A DNA stretch of 6,944 nucleotides from JAPUIN01 sp041580375 (GTDB taxonomy: Bacteria > Acidobacteriota > Polarisedimenticolia > Gp22-AA2), in contig JBFGDZ010000176.1 of NCBI GenBank assembly GCA_041580375.1, positions 1-6,944 of the forward strand. The letters run 5' to 3'. Both the position numbers and the translations under genes were made by a program. Positions 1 to 6,336 of this stretch are shown piece by piece; position 1 is the stretch's first letter, and the number at the start of each line of letters is the position of its first letter. The notes beneath the pieces are model-generated. The model was not told the DNA's origin and ran no database searches. It saw only the letters and a list, made by a program, of their open reading frames with translations.

Positions 1-141
1 CGCGACGGGCCATATCGACCTCGGTGCGCGCGGGAAGCGATACCTCATCGCGACCTTCGAGACTGAACGGCGCCGATCGGAGGCCCGCGCGTTCTCGATC
101 TTCGCGGCGACGGGCGCGCCGAGCCTGCCTCCCGGCGTCCC
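1..141. repeat. Left copy of exact 141-bp terminal direct repeat
   Basis: Bases 1-141 match 6804-6944 without a mismatch, at a constant offset of 6803. The repeat lies inside the propeptide-coding part of the metalloprotease gene, and both copies are in the same reading frame. This is the signature of a circular contig whose ends overlap by one assembly k-mer. It is unlikely to be a biological terminal repeat, because it falls in mid-gene with no boundary motif. Confidence 0.95.
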
Positions 142-3100
142 ACTGTGCCGCGTCGCGCACACGGAGCGGGCCGGCGGTCTGTTGCAATCGCGTCAACTGG
201 CCACACCGCTTCCGGTCGGATCGACAAGCGATCTGAGGCGGCTCGAGCTGGCGGTCGACACCGACTTCGAGTTCTTCTTGCTGTTCGACGATGTCGAGGC
301 CGCGGCGGCCTATCTGTTGGCGCTCTACGCCCAGGTCGGTGATCTCTATCTCCGCGATCTCGGCCTGCACGTCCGGCTCGTCTTCGCCCGTCTCTGGGAC
401 TCGCCGAACGACCTCTACAACAGCTCCGCGCCGTTGAACGAGTTCTTCTTCCACTGGGATGCGCAGATGCGCCACGTCGAACGCGACGCGGCGCAGTTGC
501 TCTCGGGCCGGCGCGATTATCCGTTCGGAGGCGAGGCGGTCGTCGACTCGCTGTGCGGCTCCGCCGCCTATTCCGTGGTCGGCTATGCCCTGGGCTTCTT
601 TCCCGATCCCGCGAGGCCCAGCCCCTATCATTACGACATCGCCGTCGCGGCGCACGAGCTGGCGCACAACTGCGGCGCCGGGCACACGCACGAGTCGCCC
701 CTCTTCGTCGATACGTGCCACGATCCTCTGTCGGACCCGCAGCGCGGCACGATCATGAGCTACTGCGCCCAGACTTGGAGCGGCGGGAACAGCAATCAGG
801 ATCTGTATTTCCACACCCGCATGCGCGAGAGCATCGACGGCTTCATCGATGGCGCCCGCTGCATCGTCGACGACTGCAATACGAACGGGGTGGAGGACAG
901 GCTGGACATCCGGGACGACACCAGTCAGGACGTCGATCGCAACGGCATTCCCGACGAGTGCGAGGACTGCAATGCCAATCTCGTTCTGGACGGAATCGAT
1001 CTGAGCACCGGATCGAGCCGGGATCTGAACGGCAACATGGTCCCCGACGAGTGCGAGCCCGACTGCAACGGCAACCTGATCCCGGACGACATCGACATCA
1101 CCGGCGGTGGCAGTCCGGATCGGCACGGGAACGGCATCCCGGACGAGTGCGAGGCCGACTGCGACTTCGACGGCATCTCGGATTACACGGAGATCCAGTC
1201 CGACATGAGCCTGGACATCGATCGGAACGGCGTGCTCGATGCGTGTCAGGACTGCGATGCGGACGGTATCCCCGACCGCGAGACCCTGGCGGGGGCGCAC
1301 AATGTCAAGATCGCCAGCGGACTGGAACAATCCCGGGCCGGCGAATTCCATGCGAGCACGGGTGTTTTGACCGCTCTGTCCGGCGACGGCGTCGGGGCTC
1401 GCGTCAATCGGGGTCAGGATCTGATCGCGACGCCCGACGGGCGTGTGCTCATCAGCAGCGGAGGGGACCACCGCGTGATGGAGTTCGGCCCGTCCGGCGA
1501 GTATCTGGGCGATCTGGTTCCGACCGCCGCCGGCGGGCTCGCGTTTCCGACCGGCCTGACGCTGGCGCCCGACGGCAGGCTGCTGGTCTCGAGCCGGGAT
1601 ACGCACAGCGTCCTCACCTACGACGCGGCCGACGGCACCCCCCTGGGGGCGTTCGTCGCGACCGGCGCGGGCGGCCTGACCCGCCCGTTCGGTCTCGTCT
1701 TCGGTCCGAACGGGAACCTGTTCGTGACGAGCGATGACAATCGGGTCCTCGAGTTCGACGGCCGGGATGGATCCTTCGTGCGCGTCTTCGTCGGCGCCGC
1801 GGACAACGCCGGACTAGACCGGCCCCGGGGACTCGCCTTCAAGCCGGACGGCAACCTCCTCGTCGCCAGCTTCGGGAGCAATGAGGTGCTCGAGTTTCGC
1901 TATCCCACCGGCGCCCCTCTGGGCCCGTGGGCCCGCGTGGGAACCGACGCCGTGCTGACCCGCGTCAGCCCCTGGGGCATCCGCGTGGGACCGAACGGCA
2001 ATATCTTCGTGTCCCGCACCGGCGAGAGATACGGCTCGATCGCCCCCGAGTCGAGCATGCCGGCCGGGCGCCCCATGCTCGAGGATCGAGGCGGCCGCAT
2101 GCCGGTGCGACCCGGGGACGACACCGGGATCGGGACGCTCCATCTGACCGACGCCCAGGTCTACGAGTTCGACCCGCGCAACGGCAACTTCCTCCGGACG
2201 CACGTGGGGGGCCACGATCATGGATTCCTGTTCCCGACCGGATTCGACTTCCTGCCCGGCTGGACGCGCGACTGCAATCTCAACTTGCTTCCCGACGGCT
2301 GCGATGTGGCGCTGGGACACAGCGACGATATCGACGCCAGCGGGGTTCCGGACGAATGCGAGACCGATTGCAATGGCAACGGCAGGCTCGATCGCCTGGA
2401 CATCATCCCCTACGGCACCGGCCTGGACTGCAACGGCAATCTCGTTCCGGACGACTGCGACATCCGCGAGGGCCGCAGCGAGGACTGCTCCGGGAACGCG
2501 ATTCCCGACGAGTGCGAGCCGGACTGCAACGGCAATGGCGTCGCCGACAGCTGCGATGTCGCGACGGGCGTCAGCAGCGACTGCAACGTCAATGGGATTC
2601 CCGATGAGTGCGACGTCTCCGACGATCTGGAGATCGGACTCGGCTGGACGGTGGGCGCCCCGGACGACACGGCGACGGCCGGACACTGGGCTCGCGTCGA
2701 TCCGATCGGAACCGTCGCGCAACCGGAAGACGATCACACGCCGCGTCCCGGGACCCACTGCTTCGTCACCGGTCAGGCCGTCCTGTTCGGCGATGCCGAC
2801 GACAGCGACGTCGACGGCGGCAGGACGACGCTCTTCTCTCCCGTCCTCGATCTGGCCGGTGTGGTCAATGCCACGATCGGATACTGGCGGTGGTTCTCGA
2901 ACGACACCGGACAAAACCCGGCGCAGGACGTCCTCCAGGTCGACATTTCGAACGACGGAGGCCTCACCTGGACCAACGTCGAGATCGTCGGCCCCACCGG
3001 CGAGGAGGCCTCGGGCGGGTGGTTCTTCCACCGTTTCCGCGTGGCCGACCTGGTCGAGCCGACCGCCACCGTCGCGCTTCGGTTCGTCGCGTCGGACGAG

Positions 3101-3676
3101 GGGCCCCGCTCGACGGTCGAGGCGGCGGTGGATGACCTGGTCATCGCCTCCGCGTGCTCACCGTGCGGATCCGACGCGGAGTGCGATGACGGCCTCTGGT
3201 GCACGGCCGATGCCTGCGACCGGATCTCCGGGCGCTGCGATAACGCGGTCGACCCGACGACCTGCCTGATCGCCGGCACCTGCCATGCGAGCGGCGATCT
3301 CAATGCCGAAAACAACTGCGAGGTGTGCGATCCGTCGTCCGCGACGGGCTGGTCGTCATCCCCGCCCGTGGACGTCGAGGGCGTCTCGCTCGAGGAAGCC
3401 GACATGACGCGCCTCTCGTGGACGGATCAGGGAAACGGCTCGCTCTACGACATTGCCGGTAGTTCTCTCTCGGCGCTGCTCTCCGTCGGCGGCGTCGACG
3501 ATGCTGCCTGCCTGGCGGATGATCGGGATGTCCCCGGATGGATCGATGCGCGGGCGGCTCCACCGATCGGGGACGGATACTATTACATGGTCCGCTCACA
3601 GAAGGACTGCGGGACCGGCACCTATGGCGCGGACAGCGCGGGCGCGGAGCGCCGGCCCGCGAGCGCCTGCCCGTGA
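2..3676 (+). CDS. Secreted M12-type zinc metalloprotease with calcium-binding repeats and beta-propeller (5'-partial; continues from right edge)
   Basis: This is the main part of a secreted zinc endopeptidase. The frame is open at the left edge and continues from 6337-6944; joined, it is 1380 aa (joined numbering below). The catalytic domain lies at about residues 215-445. It has zinc site HELAHNCGAGH (H374, E375, H378, H384) and Met-turn IMSYC (Met 408), the HExxHxxGxxH metzincin pattern of adamalysin-like M12 enzymes. Residues 447-586 hold nine Asp/Asn-rich loops of the type DCNGNGIPDECE, probably binding calcium. Residues 605-912 form an NHL/SMP-30-like beta-propeller with repeated PDGxLLVSS strands and a ~45-residue insertion late on. 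Seven more loops follow at 913-1028, then a jelly-roll-like domain (about 1030-1210), a Cys-rich module (about 1208-1270) and a C-terminal Fn3-like domain ending ACP. Peptidase class is secure; substrate is unknown. The TTG at 182 is not a credible start, because coding sequence continues upstream. Confidence 0.9.
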   Translation, partial: ATGHIDLGARGKRYLIATFETERRRSEARAFSIFAATGAPSLPPGVPLCRVAHTERAGGLLQSRQLATPLPVGSTSDLRRLELAVDTDFEFFLLFDDVEAAAAYLLALYAQVGDLYLRDLGLHVRLVFARLWDSPNDLYNSSAPLNEFFFHWDAQMRHVERDAAQLLSGRRDYPFGGEAVVDSLCGSAAYSVVGYALGFFPDPARPSPYHYDIAVAAHELAHNCGAGHTHESPLFVDTCHDPLSDPQRGTIMSYCAQTWSGGNSNQDLYFHTRMRESIDGFIDGARCIVDDCNTNGVEDRLDIRDDTSQDVDRNGIPDECEDCNANLVLDGIDLSTGSSRDLNGNMVPDECEPDCNGNLIPDDIDITGGGSPDRHGNGIPDECEADCDFDGISDYTEIQSDMSLDIDRNGVLDACQDCDADGIPDRETLAGAHNVKIASGLEQSRAGEFHASTGVLTALSGDGVGARVNRGQDLIATPDGRVLISSGGDHRVMEFGPSGEYLGDLVPTAAGGLAFPTGLTLAPDGRLLVSSRDTHSVLTYDAADGTPLGAFVATGAGGLTRPFGLVFGPNGNLFVTSDDNRVLEFDGRDGSFVRVFVGAADNAGLDRPRGLAFKPDGNLLVASFGSNEVLEFRYPTGAPLGPWARVGTDAVLTRVSPWGIRVGPNGNIFVSRTGERYGSIAPESSMPAGRPMLEDRGGRMPVRPGDDTGIGTLHLTDAQVYEFDPRNGNFLRTHVGGHDHGFLFPTGFDFLPGWTRDCNLNLLPDGCDVALGHSDDIDASGVPDECETDCNGNGRLDRLDIIPYGTGLDCNGNLVPDDCDIREGRSEDCSGNAIPDECEPDCNGNGVADSCDVATGVSSDCNVNGIPDECDVSDDLEIGLGWTVGAPDDTATAGHWARVDPIGTVAQPEDDHTPRPGTHCFVTGQAVLFGDADDSDVDGGRTTLFSPVLDLAGVVNATIGYWRWFSNDTGQNPAQDVLQVDISNDGGLTWTNVEIVGPTGEEASGGWFFHRFRVADLVEPTATVALRFVASDEGPRSTVEAAVDDLVIASACSPCGSDAECDDGLWCTADACDRISGRCDNAVDPTTCLIAGTCHASGDLNAENNCEVCDPSSATGWSSSPPVDVEGVSLEEADMTRLSWTDQGNGSLYDIAGSSLSALLSVGGVDDAACLADDRDVPGWIDARAAPPIGDGYYYMVRSQKDCGTGTYGADSAGAERRPASACP

Positions 3677-3686
3677 ATCCGGCGGC

Positions 3687-3701
3687 GGGCGCAGCGCGCC
3701 C
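3687..3701 (+). terminator. GC hairpin 11 bp after metalloprotease stop, possible terminator
   Basis: The perfect 6-bp stem GGGCGC/GCGCCC closes a three-base loop (AGC) just after the stop codon at 3674-3676. It is followed by CACTTCTTCC, which is pyrimidine-rich but has no true T run. Its position suits the end of the protease transcription unit. The weak tail and the high background GC make it tentative. Confidence 0.3.
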
Positions 3702-3958
3702 ACTTCTTCCGTCGGCGTCTCCGGCGTCCCTTTGAATCCGTGGCCGTGACGATTTCGGGTCGGACGGCGGAGGACCCGCCGGTCGGCCGCCCTACGGGCA
3801 GGATCCGGAGGCCGCGTCGATGGCGGCGTCGCAGCCGGCCGACTGGGACGGGCCGCCGCTCTTCGGCCGAGTCGCGCCAAAGCCCGCCCCCGCCGCGAAA
3901 TCGATCAGGTGTTTCGGCTTTCAACAGGCCCACGTCTATGAAGATCGTTTCGGCGGAC
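3702..3958. other. Intergenic stretch without a recognisable gene
   Basis: Both strands have short open frames here, but their translations are Arg/Pro/Gly-rich low-complexity strings, as expected by chance in GC-rich DNA. None has a good ribosome-binding site or a recognisable motif. I see no RNA gene here. Confidence 0.6.
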
Positions 3959-3979
3959 TGTGATCGAAATGTGATCGAA
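3959..3979. repeat. Tandem direct repeat TGTGATCGAA x2, period 11
   Basis: TGTGATCGAA occurs at 3959-3968 and 3970-3979, separated by one A. The 11-bp period puts both copies on nearly the same helix face. It lies about 105 bp before the tRNA-Leu fragment, where integrase arm-type sites would be expected if that fragment is an attachment core. An arm-site role is inference only. Confidence 0.55.
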
Positions 3980-3983
3980 CAGC

Positions 3984-4002
3984 AGGCTACAGGAGGCTAC
4001 AG
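3984..4002. repeat. Tandem direct repeat AGGCTACAG x2, period 10
   Basis: AGGCTACAG occurs at 3984-3992 and 3994-4002 with one G between. A short hairpin follows immediately (CAGGA-CAC-TCCTG, about 4003-4015). Together with the preceding TGTGATCGAA pair it makes a compact cluster of helically phased sites next to the tRNA fragment. This would fit arm-type recombinase or other protein-binding sites, but no binding protein is encoded here. Confidence 0.55.
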
Positions 4003-4011
4003 CAGGACACT

Positions 4012-4045
4012 CCTGAGAATCCGACCTGCCAGCAACCTTCTCAGG
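4012..4045. repeat. 8-bp perfect inverted repeat CCTGAGAA / TTCTCAGG, 18-bp spacer
   Basis: CCTGAGAA (4012-4019) and its exact reverse complement TTCTCAGG (4038-4045) are separated by 18 bp. The spacer is long for a simple terminator and there is no T run after it. It could be a recombination or regulatory element beside the tRNA-derived core, or chance. Confidence 0.45.
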
Positions 4046-4085
4046 CGCTGTCAGTTGTGTCCTCCTGTCCCCCTCCCCTACTGAA

Positions 4086-4142
4086 CTCAAAATCCCGCGG
4101 ACTTCACTGTCCATGTCGGTTCGAGTCCGACCTCCGGTACCA
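4086..4142 (+). tRNA. tRNA-Leu(CAA) 3' fragment, anticodon loop to CCA; attachment-site-like
   Basis: This is the 3' part of a class II tRNA, not a working gene. The anticodon loop CTCAAAA (4086-4092) reads anticodon CAA. The 3' anticodon-stem strand is TCCCG (4093-4097). The variable arm GGAC/GTCC pairs across TTCACT (4099-4112), and the long arm supports Leu. The T arm is perfect, GTCGG/CCGAC around TTCGAGT (4115-4131). Acceptor strand CTCCGGT, discriminator A and encoded CCA end at 4142. Upstream of the loop the sequence does not pair (TGA instead of a GGG-type strand), and no ACCGGAG 5' acceptor strand or D arm precedes it. Homology stopping at the anticodon loop is the classic structure of an attP or attR core for tRNA-targeting tyrosine recombinases. 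The tRNA identity is read directly; the attachment-site role is inferred. Confidence 0.75.
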
Positions 4143-4152
4143 CACTCCGTAA

Positions 4153-4181
4153 CGCTACCAGGTCGGCACGCGTTACCAGGT
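4153..4181. repeat. Imperfect 11-bp direct repeat CGYTACCAGGT x2
   Basis: CGCTACCAGGT (4153-4163) and CGTTACCAGGT (4171-4181) differ at one base and have an 18-bp period. A 6-bp inverted pair GTAACG/CGTTAC (4149-4154, 4171-4176) overlaps them. They lie just after the CCA end of the tRNA fragment and cover the stop codon of the WD40 remnant. Function unknown. Confidence 0.4.
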
Positions 4182-4491
4182 GGGGTAGGGAGGCTCGAGT
4201 TCGAGACGCCAGCCGGCTTCCGCCTCAACGTCCAGGACTATGCGCTCGTTCGTGAGAGCTCGGAGGCGCGTGAGGAAGTCCTTCTGCGGCAGTAGGAGAA
4301 GCGGCTCGTCCTCCGGCATAGGCCAGCGCCTGATCGTCCCATCATAGGCCGTGCTCGCGATCCACCGAATCATCCGGTGAGATAACCACTTCGTTCACGG
4401 TATTCGCATGGCCGAACAGGTCGTACGCTGCGCTTCCGTCATCGTGGATGACGCGTACTCTTCCATCCTCGTTCAGACGTCCCCGCGTCGC
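4173..4491 (-). pseudogene. Frameshifted C-terminal remnant of a WD40-repeat protein
   Basis: On the minus strand, one frame from about 4491 down to 4369 reads a WD40 blade start, with DLFGHANTVNEVVISPDD as its core. The next frame, from 4367 to the stop at 4173-4175, reads RWIASTAYDGTIRRWPMP and then a charged tail ending EPPYPTW. Removing one T at about 4368 joins them into a single continuous WD40 blade, so this is a frameshifted or decayed gene. In the first frame a TGA (4492-4494) lies just upstream, and homology beyond it is unclear. The tail (LRALTN..., then GWRLELEPPYPTW) recalls the C-termini of WD40 proteins fused to serine/threonine kinases in Acidobacteriota-like genomes; no kinase domain is here. 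A start at the ATG at 4373 would give a 66-aa peptide lacking the front of the blade, which I consider unlikely to be a real gene. Confidence 0.6.
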
Positions 4492-4627
4492 TCAGGGGGA
4501 TGACAGGTTCACTCGGGCCGTGCGGCTGGAGGATTGAGGACGGATCGGCGCCGGCCCGAGATCGAGCCGCGATCGAACCGCGGACCTTCCGGCCGTCCCC
4601 CTACGCACTGAATCGGGGTCCCCACAT

Positions 4628-4663
4628 CTCGAACCTCGCGCCGGTTCGAGTCCTTCCTCCGGA
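4628..4663 (+). other. tRNA-3'-end-like stretch containing an 8-bp hairpin
   Basis: GGTTCGAGTCC followed by CCTCCGG and ACC repeats the 3' end of the tRNA-Leu fragment at 4118-4141, with two changed bases and one deletion. CTCGAACC (4628-4635) and GGTTCGAG (4643-4650) also form a perfect 8-bp stem over a 7-base loop. A proper T arm is not formed, since GCCGG does not pair fully with CCTTC, and I cannot place an anticodon arm. It may be a decayed second tRNA end or a structured leader element. Confidence 0.3.
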
Positions 4664-4670
4664 CCTTTGC

Positions 4671-4699
4671 TTGACAGTGGATGGATGTAGGTGTACTGA
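4671..4699 (+). promoter_or_regulatory. Sigma70-type promoter candidate for the protease unit
   Basis: A perfect -35 hexamer TTGACA (4671-4676) is followed 17 bp later by TACTGA (4694-4699), a partial match to TATAAT. The predicted start would fall near 4706, leaving a leader of roughly 58 nt before the subtilase ATG. The exact -35 and correct spacing in GC-rich DNA support it; the weak -10 suggests an activator or low basal activity. Confidence 0.5.
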
Positions 4700-4713
4700 T
4701 GCGTTCAATCAGT
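4695..4713. promoter_or_regulatory. Perfect inverted repeat overlapping -10/+1, candidate operator
   Basis: ACTGAT (4695-4700) and ATCAGT (4708-4713) are exact inverted copies separated by 7 bp. They cover the proposed -10 and start point of the promoter before the subtilase gene. That position would suit a repressor dimer site. No regulator gene is present in the window. Confidence 0.4.
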
Positions 4714-4751
4714 CATCCCACTGAGACCGCGGGGCCGTTGCTCGATCCCCC

Positions 4752-4758
4752 GGGGAGG
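4752..4758 (+). promoter_or_regulatory. Ribosome-binding site of the subtilase gene
   Basis: GGGGAGG lies 5 bases before the ATG at 4764. It is a strong Shine-Dalgarno match and fixes the start, which also places a signal peptide directly at the N-terminus. Confidence 0.75.
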
Positions 4759-4763
4759 AATCG

Positions 4764-6233
4764 ATGCCGAATATCCCTCGTCCGGCGTTCCGTCCGGTTC
4801 GGATTCTGGCGATCGGCGCCGCCGCGAGCCTGCTCGTCGGCGCGGCGGCCGGCGCGCCCGCCGCCGTGCATCACGACGACGTCGGCACCCTGAGCGTCCT
4901 CGTCCGTAGCAAATCTCCGCTCACCCGGGACACGGTCGCGGCGATCGGCTCGTACGCGGCCCGCGTGGCGTACGTCTGGCCCGAGATCGACGCGATGGCC
5001 CTGTCGATCGCCCCCGGAAGGCTGGCGGATCTGATGTCGGATCCGCTCGTCGACCTCGTGGAGGCCGATCTGCGGGGGCAGGCTCCGGGCCTGGATGCCG
5101 ACCTTCCCGACGATCTGCCGGCTCCGCCGAGCGCGATCGTCCCGCTCATCGATCCGGCCGGACCGATCGAGACCTGGAATCTCGACCTGGCGGACGCGGC
5201 GGACGGCCGATTCGACGGCACCGGGGTCACGGTCGCCGTGCTCGATTCGGGGCTGCCGCAGAACTGGCCGGACTTCCTTCCTCACGGGAGCGTCGACACG
5301 ACTCACGCCGCGGGCTTCGGGGCGCAGGGCGCCGGCGATTTCCACAACTCCGTCCTCGCCGTTCACGGGATCGGCGGGCACCTCGGCCTGTACCCGCACG
5401 GGCTTGCCGTGAGCAGCGTGATCGTCGGCTTCCCCTCCGATTTCGGCCTCGTGGGAGGCGCCGCGCCCGGGGCCACGATCCTCCCGATCCGGGTGCTCAA
5501 CCAGTTCAATTTCGGGTGGTTCTCCTGGTTCACGGCCGGCATTCTCCACGTCGGGCGGCTGAAGGCCGAAGGGCGGATCCCGGGGCCGCTGGTGATCAAC
5601 TTCAGCATCCAGGCGGTGAGCGGCTCCGAGATCCTGTCCGACGCCATCGATTTCGCGATCGATCGGGGCGTGCTGTTCGTCACCATCGCCGGGAACTTCG
5701 GGCCGGCGCCCGGATCGATCGCCTTCCCGGGGCGGCTCCGCCGATCGATCACGGTGGGGGCGGCCGGCTGGACCGGGGAGGGCTCGTCGGAGCGGTGGTT
5801 CTTCGACGACGTCCCCGAGAGGGATCCCGGCCAGGTCTACGTGGCGGGATTCTCCGGACGGGAGTTCTCCGCGTCGGCGCCGGAGCTCATCGACGTGCTG
5901 GCCCCCGGCTCGTTCGTGTTCGGCGAGTGGCTGGCCGGACCGGGTTATTCCGAGGGTCGCCAGGTCGCGTTCGACCCGATCTCCGAGTTCATCTTCGGCA
6001 CGTCGTTCTCGGCTCCGCACGTCGCCGGGATCGTCGCCCGGATGCTCCAGAAGAACCCGGCCCTGACTCAGGCGCAGGCCGAATCGCTCCTGCGGGACAA
6101 CGCTCTGCCGATCGCCGAGCGGCCCGACGGCGTGTCGACCCCGATCCAGTCCGTCCGGGGCTGGATGGCGGACGCCACGGGCGCCGGCCTCGCCCAGGGC
6201 GCCGCAACCGTCGAGGCGACGCCCGGTCCGTAG
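4764..6233 (+). CDS. Secreted S8 subtilisin-like serine protease
   Basis: This 489-aa protein is a secreted serine endopeptidase of the subtilase (S8) family. A signal peptide covers about residues 1-34 (basic start, hydrophobic ILAIGAAASLLVGAAAG core, Ala-rich cleavage region). Residues 42-105 resemble an inhibitor-type propeptide. The catalytic triad can be placed: Asp161 in VAVLDSG, His212 in PHGLAVSS, Ser414 in GTSFSAPHVAG; Asn311 in IAGNFG is the likely oxyanion-hole residue. The His motif departs from the usual HGTH, and spacing from Asn311 to Ser414 (103 residues) exceeds that of subtilisin (66), so there are surface insertions. I see no cysteine, transmembrane anchor or extra C-terminal module, so it should be released. 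The start has a strong Shine-Dalgarno and a promoter upstream. The metalloprotease gene follows after 103 bp on the same strand, suggesting co-expression. Substrate unknown. Confidence 0.93.
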   Translation: MPNIPRPAFRPVRILAIGAAASLLVGAAAGAPAAVHHDDVGTLSVLVRSKSPLTRDTVAAIGSYAARVAYVWPEIDAMALSIAPGRLADLMSDPLVDLVEADLRGQAPGLDADLPDDLPAPPSAIVPLIDPAGPIETWNLDLADAADGRFDGTGVTVAVLDSGLPQNWPDFLPHGSVDTTHAAGFGAQGAGDFHNSVLAVHGIGGHLGLYPHGLAVSSVIVGFPSDFGLVGGAAPGATILPIRVLNQFNFGWFSWFTAGILHVGRLKAEGRIPGPLVINFSIQAVSGSEILSDAIDFAIDRGVLFVTIAGNFGPAPGSIAFPGRLRRSITVGAAGWTGEGSSERWFFDDVPERDPGQVYVAGFSGREFSASAPELIDVLAPGSFVFGEWLAGPGYSEGRQVAFDPISEFIFGTSFSAPHVAGIVARMLQKNPALTQAQAESLLRDNALPIAERPDGVSTPIQSVRGWMADATGAGLAQGAATVEATPGP

Positions 6234-6243
6234 CACGGGGTAT

Positions 6244-6273
6244 CGTTCGTTAATAGCGATTCCGTTCGTCAAT
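6244..6273. repeat. Direct repeat CGTTCGTYAAT x2 between the two protease genes
   Basis: CGTTCGTTAAT (6244-6254) and CGTTCGTCAAT (6263-6273) differ at one base and have a 19-bp period. They lie in the relatively AT-rich start of the 103-bp gap between the protease genes. They may be a binding site for separate control of the metalloprotease gene, or chance. I cannot place a convincing internal promoter or terminator in this gap. Confidence 0.4.
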
Positions 6274-6327
6274 CAGGATGGCGACGGCAGTCATCGACAC
6301 GCCGCAGCGCCATTCCCTGCACGCTCC

Positions 6328-6334
6328 GGAGGGG
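6328..6334 (+). promoter_or_regulatory. Ribosome-binding site of the metalloprotease gene
   Basis: GGAGGGG stands directly before GTGATG. The ATG at 6337 has the better spacing; the GTG at 6334 overlaps the Shine-Dalgarno. Starting at 6337 gives an immediate basic N-terminus and hydrophobic signal peptide. Confidence 0.7.
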
Positions 6335-6336
6335 TG

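Noticed and set aside
182..184. TTG at 182 as the start of the metalloprotease
   Set aside because: Upstream codons in the same frame are coding and connect to a signal peptide starting at 6337 through the end overlap. There is no Shine-Dalgarno before 182.
553..1737. 394-codon overlapping plus-strand frame inside the metalloprotease
   Set aside because: Arg-rich shadow of the true frame, which holds the zinc site and calcium-loop motifs.
872..2617. Repeated GACTGCAACGGCAA-type units as a CRISPR or DNA repeat array
   Set aside because: The repeats are in frame, imperfect and explained by the Asp/Asn-rich protein loops; there are no regular spacers.
1814..3031. 405-codon open frame on the minus strand opposite the metalloprotease
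   Set aside because: Low-complexity Val/Ala/Arg translation, no motif, and fully covered by a well-supported gene on the other strand.
3622..4084. Short open frames on both strands after the metalloprotease (for example 3740-4084 plus, 3622-3933 minus)
   Set aside because: Low-complexity Arg/Pro/Gly translations, no ribosome-binding sites and no recognisable motif.
4481..4530. CGTCGCTCAGGGGGATGACAGG as a tRNA 5' end with D arm
   Set aside because: GCTCAGGGGGAT resembles a D loop, but the D stem does not close and no matching anticodon arm follows. It also overlaps the WD40 remnant.
4563..4580. Minus-strand tRNA T arm (CCGCGGTTCGATCGCGG)
   Set aside because: It pairs only as a generic hairpin with the TTCGA shifted in the loop. 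There is no acceptor strand or CCA in register.
4713..6272. 519-codon open frame on the minus strand opposite the subtilase gene
   Set aside because: Its translation is Arg/Gly/Asp/Pro-rich without domain motifs and it mirrors a clear subtilase. Long antisense frames are expected by codon bias in GC-rich genes.
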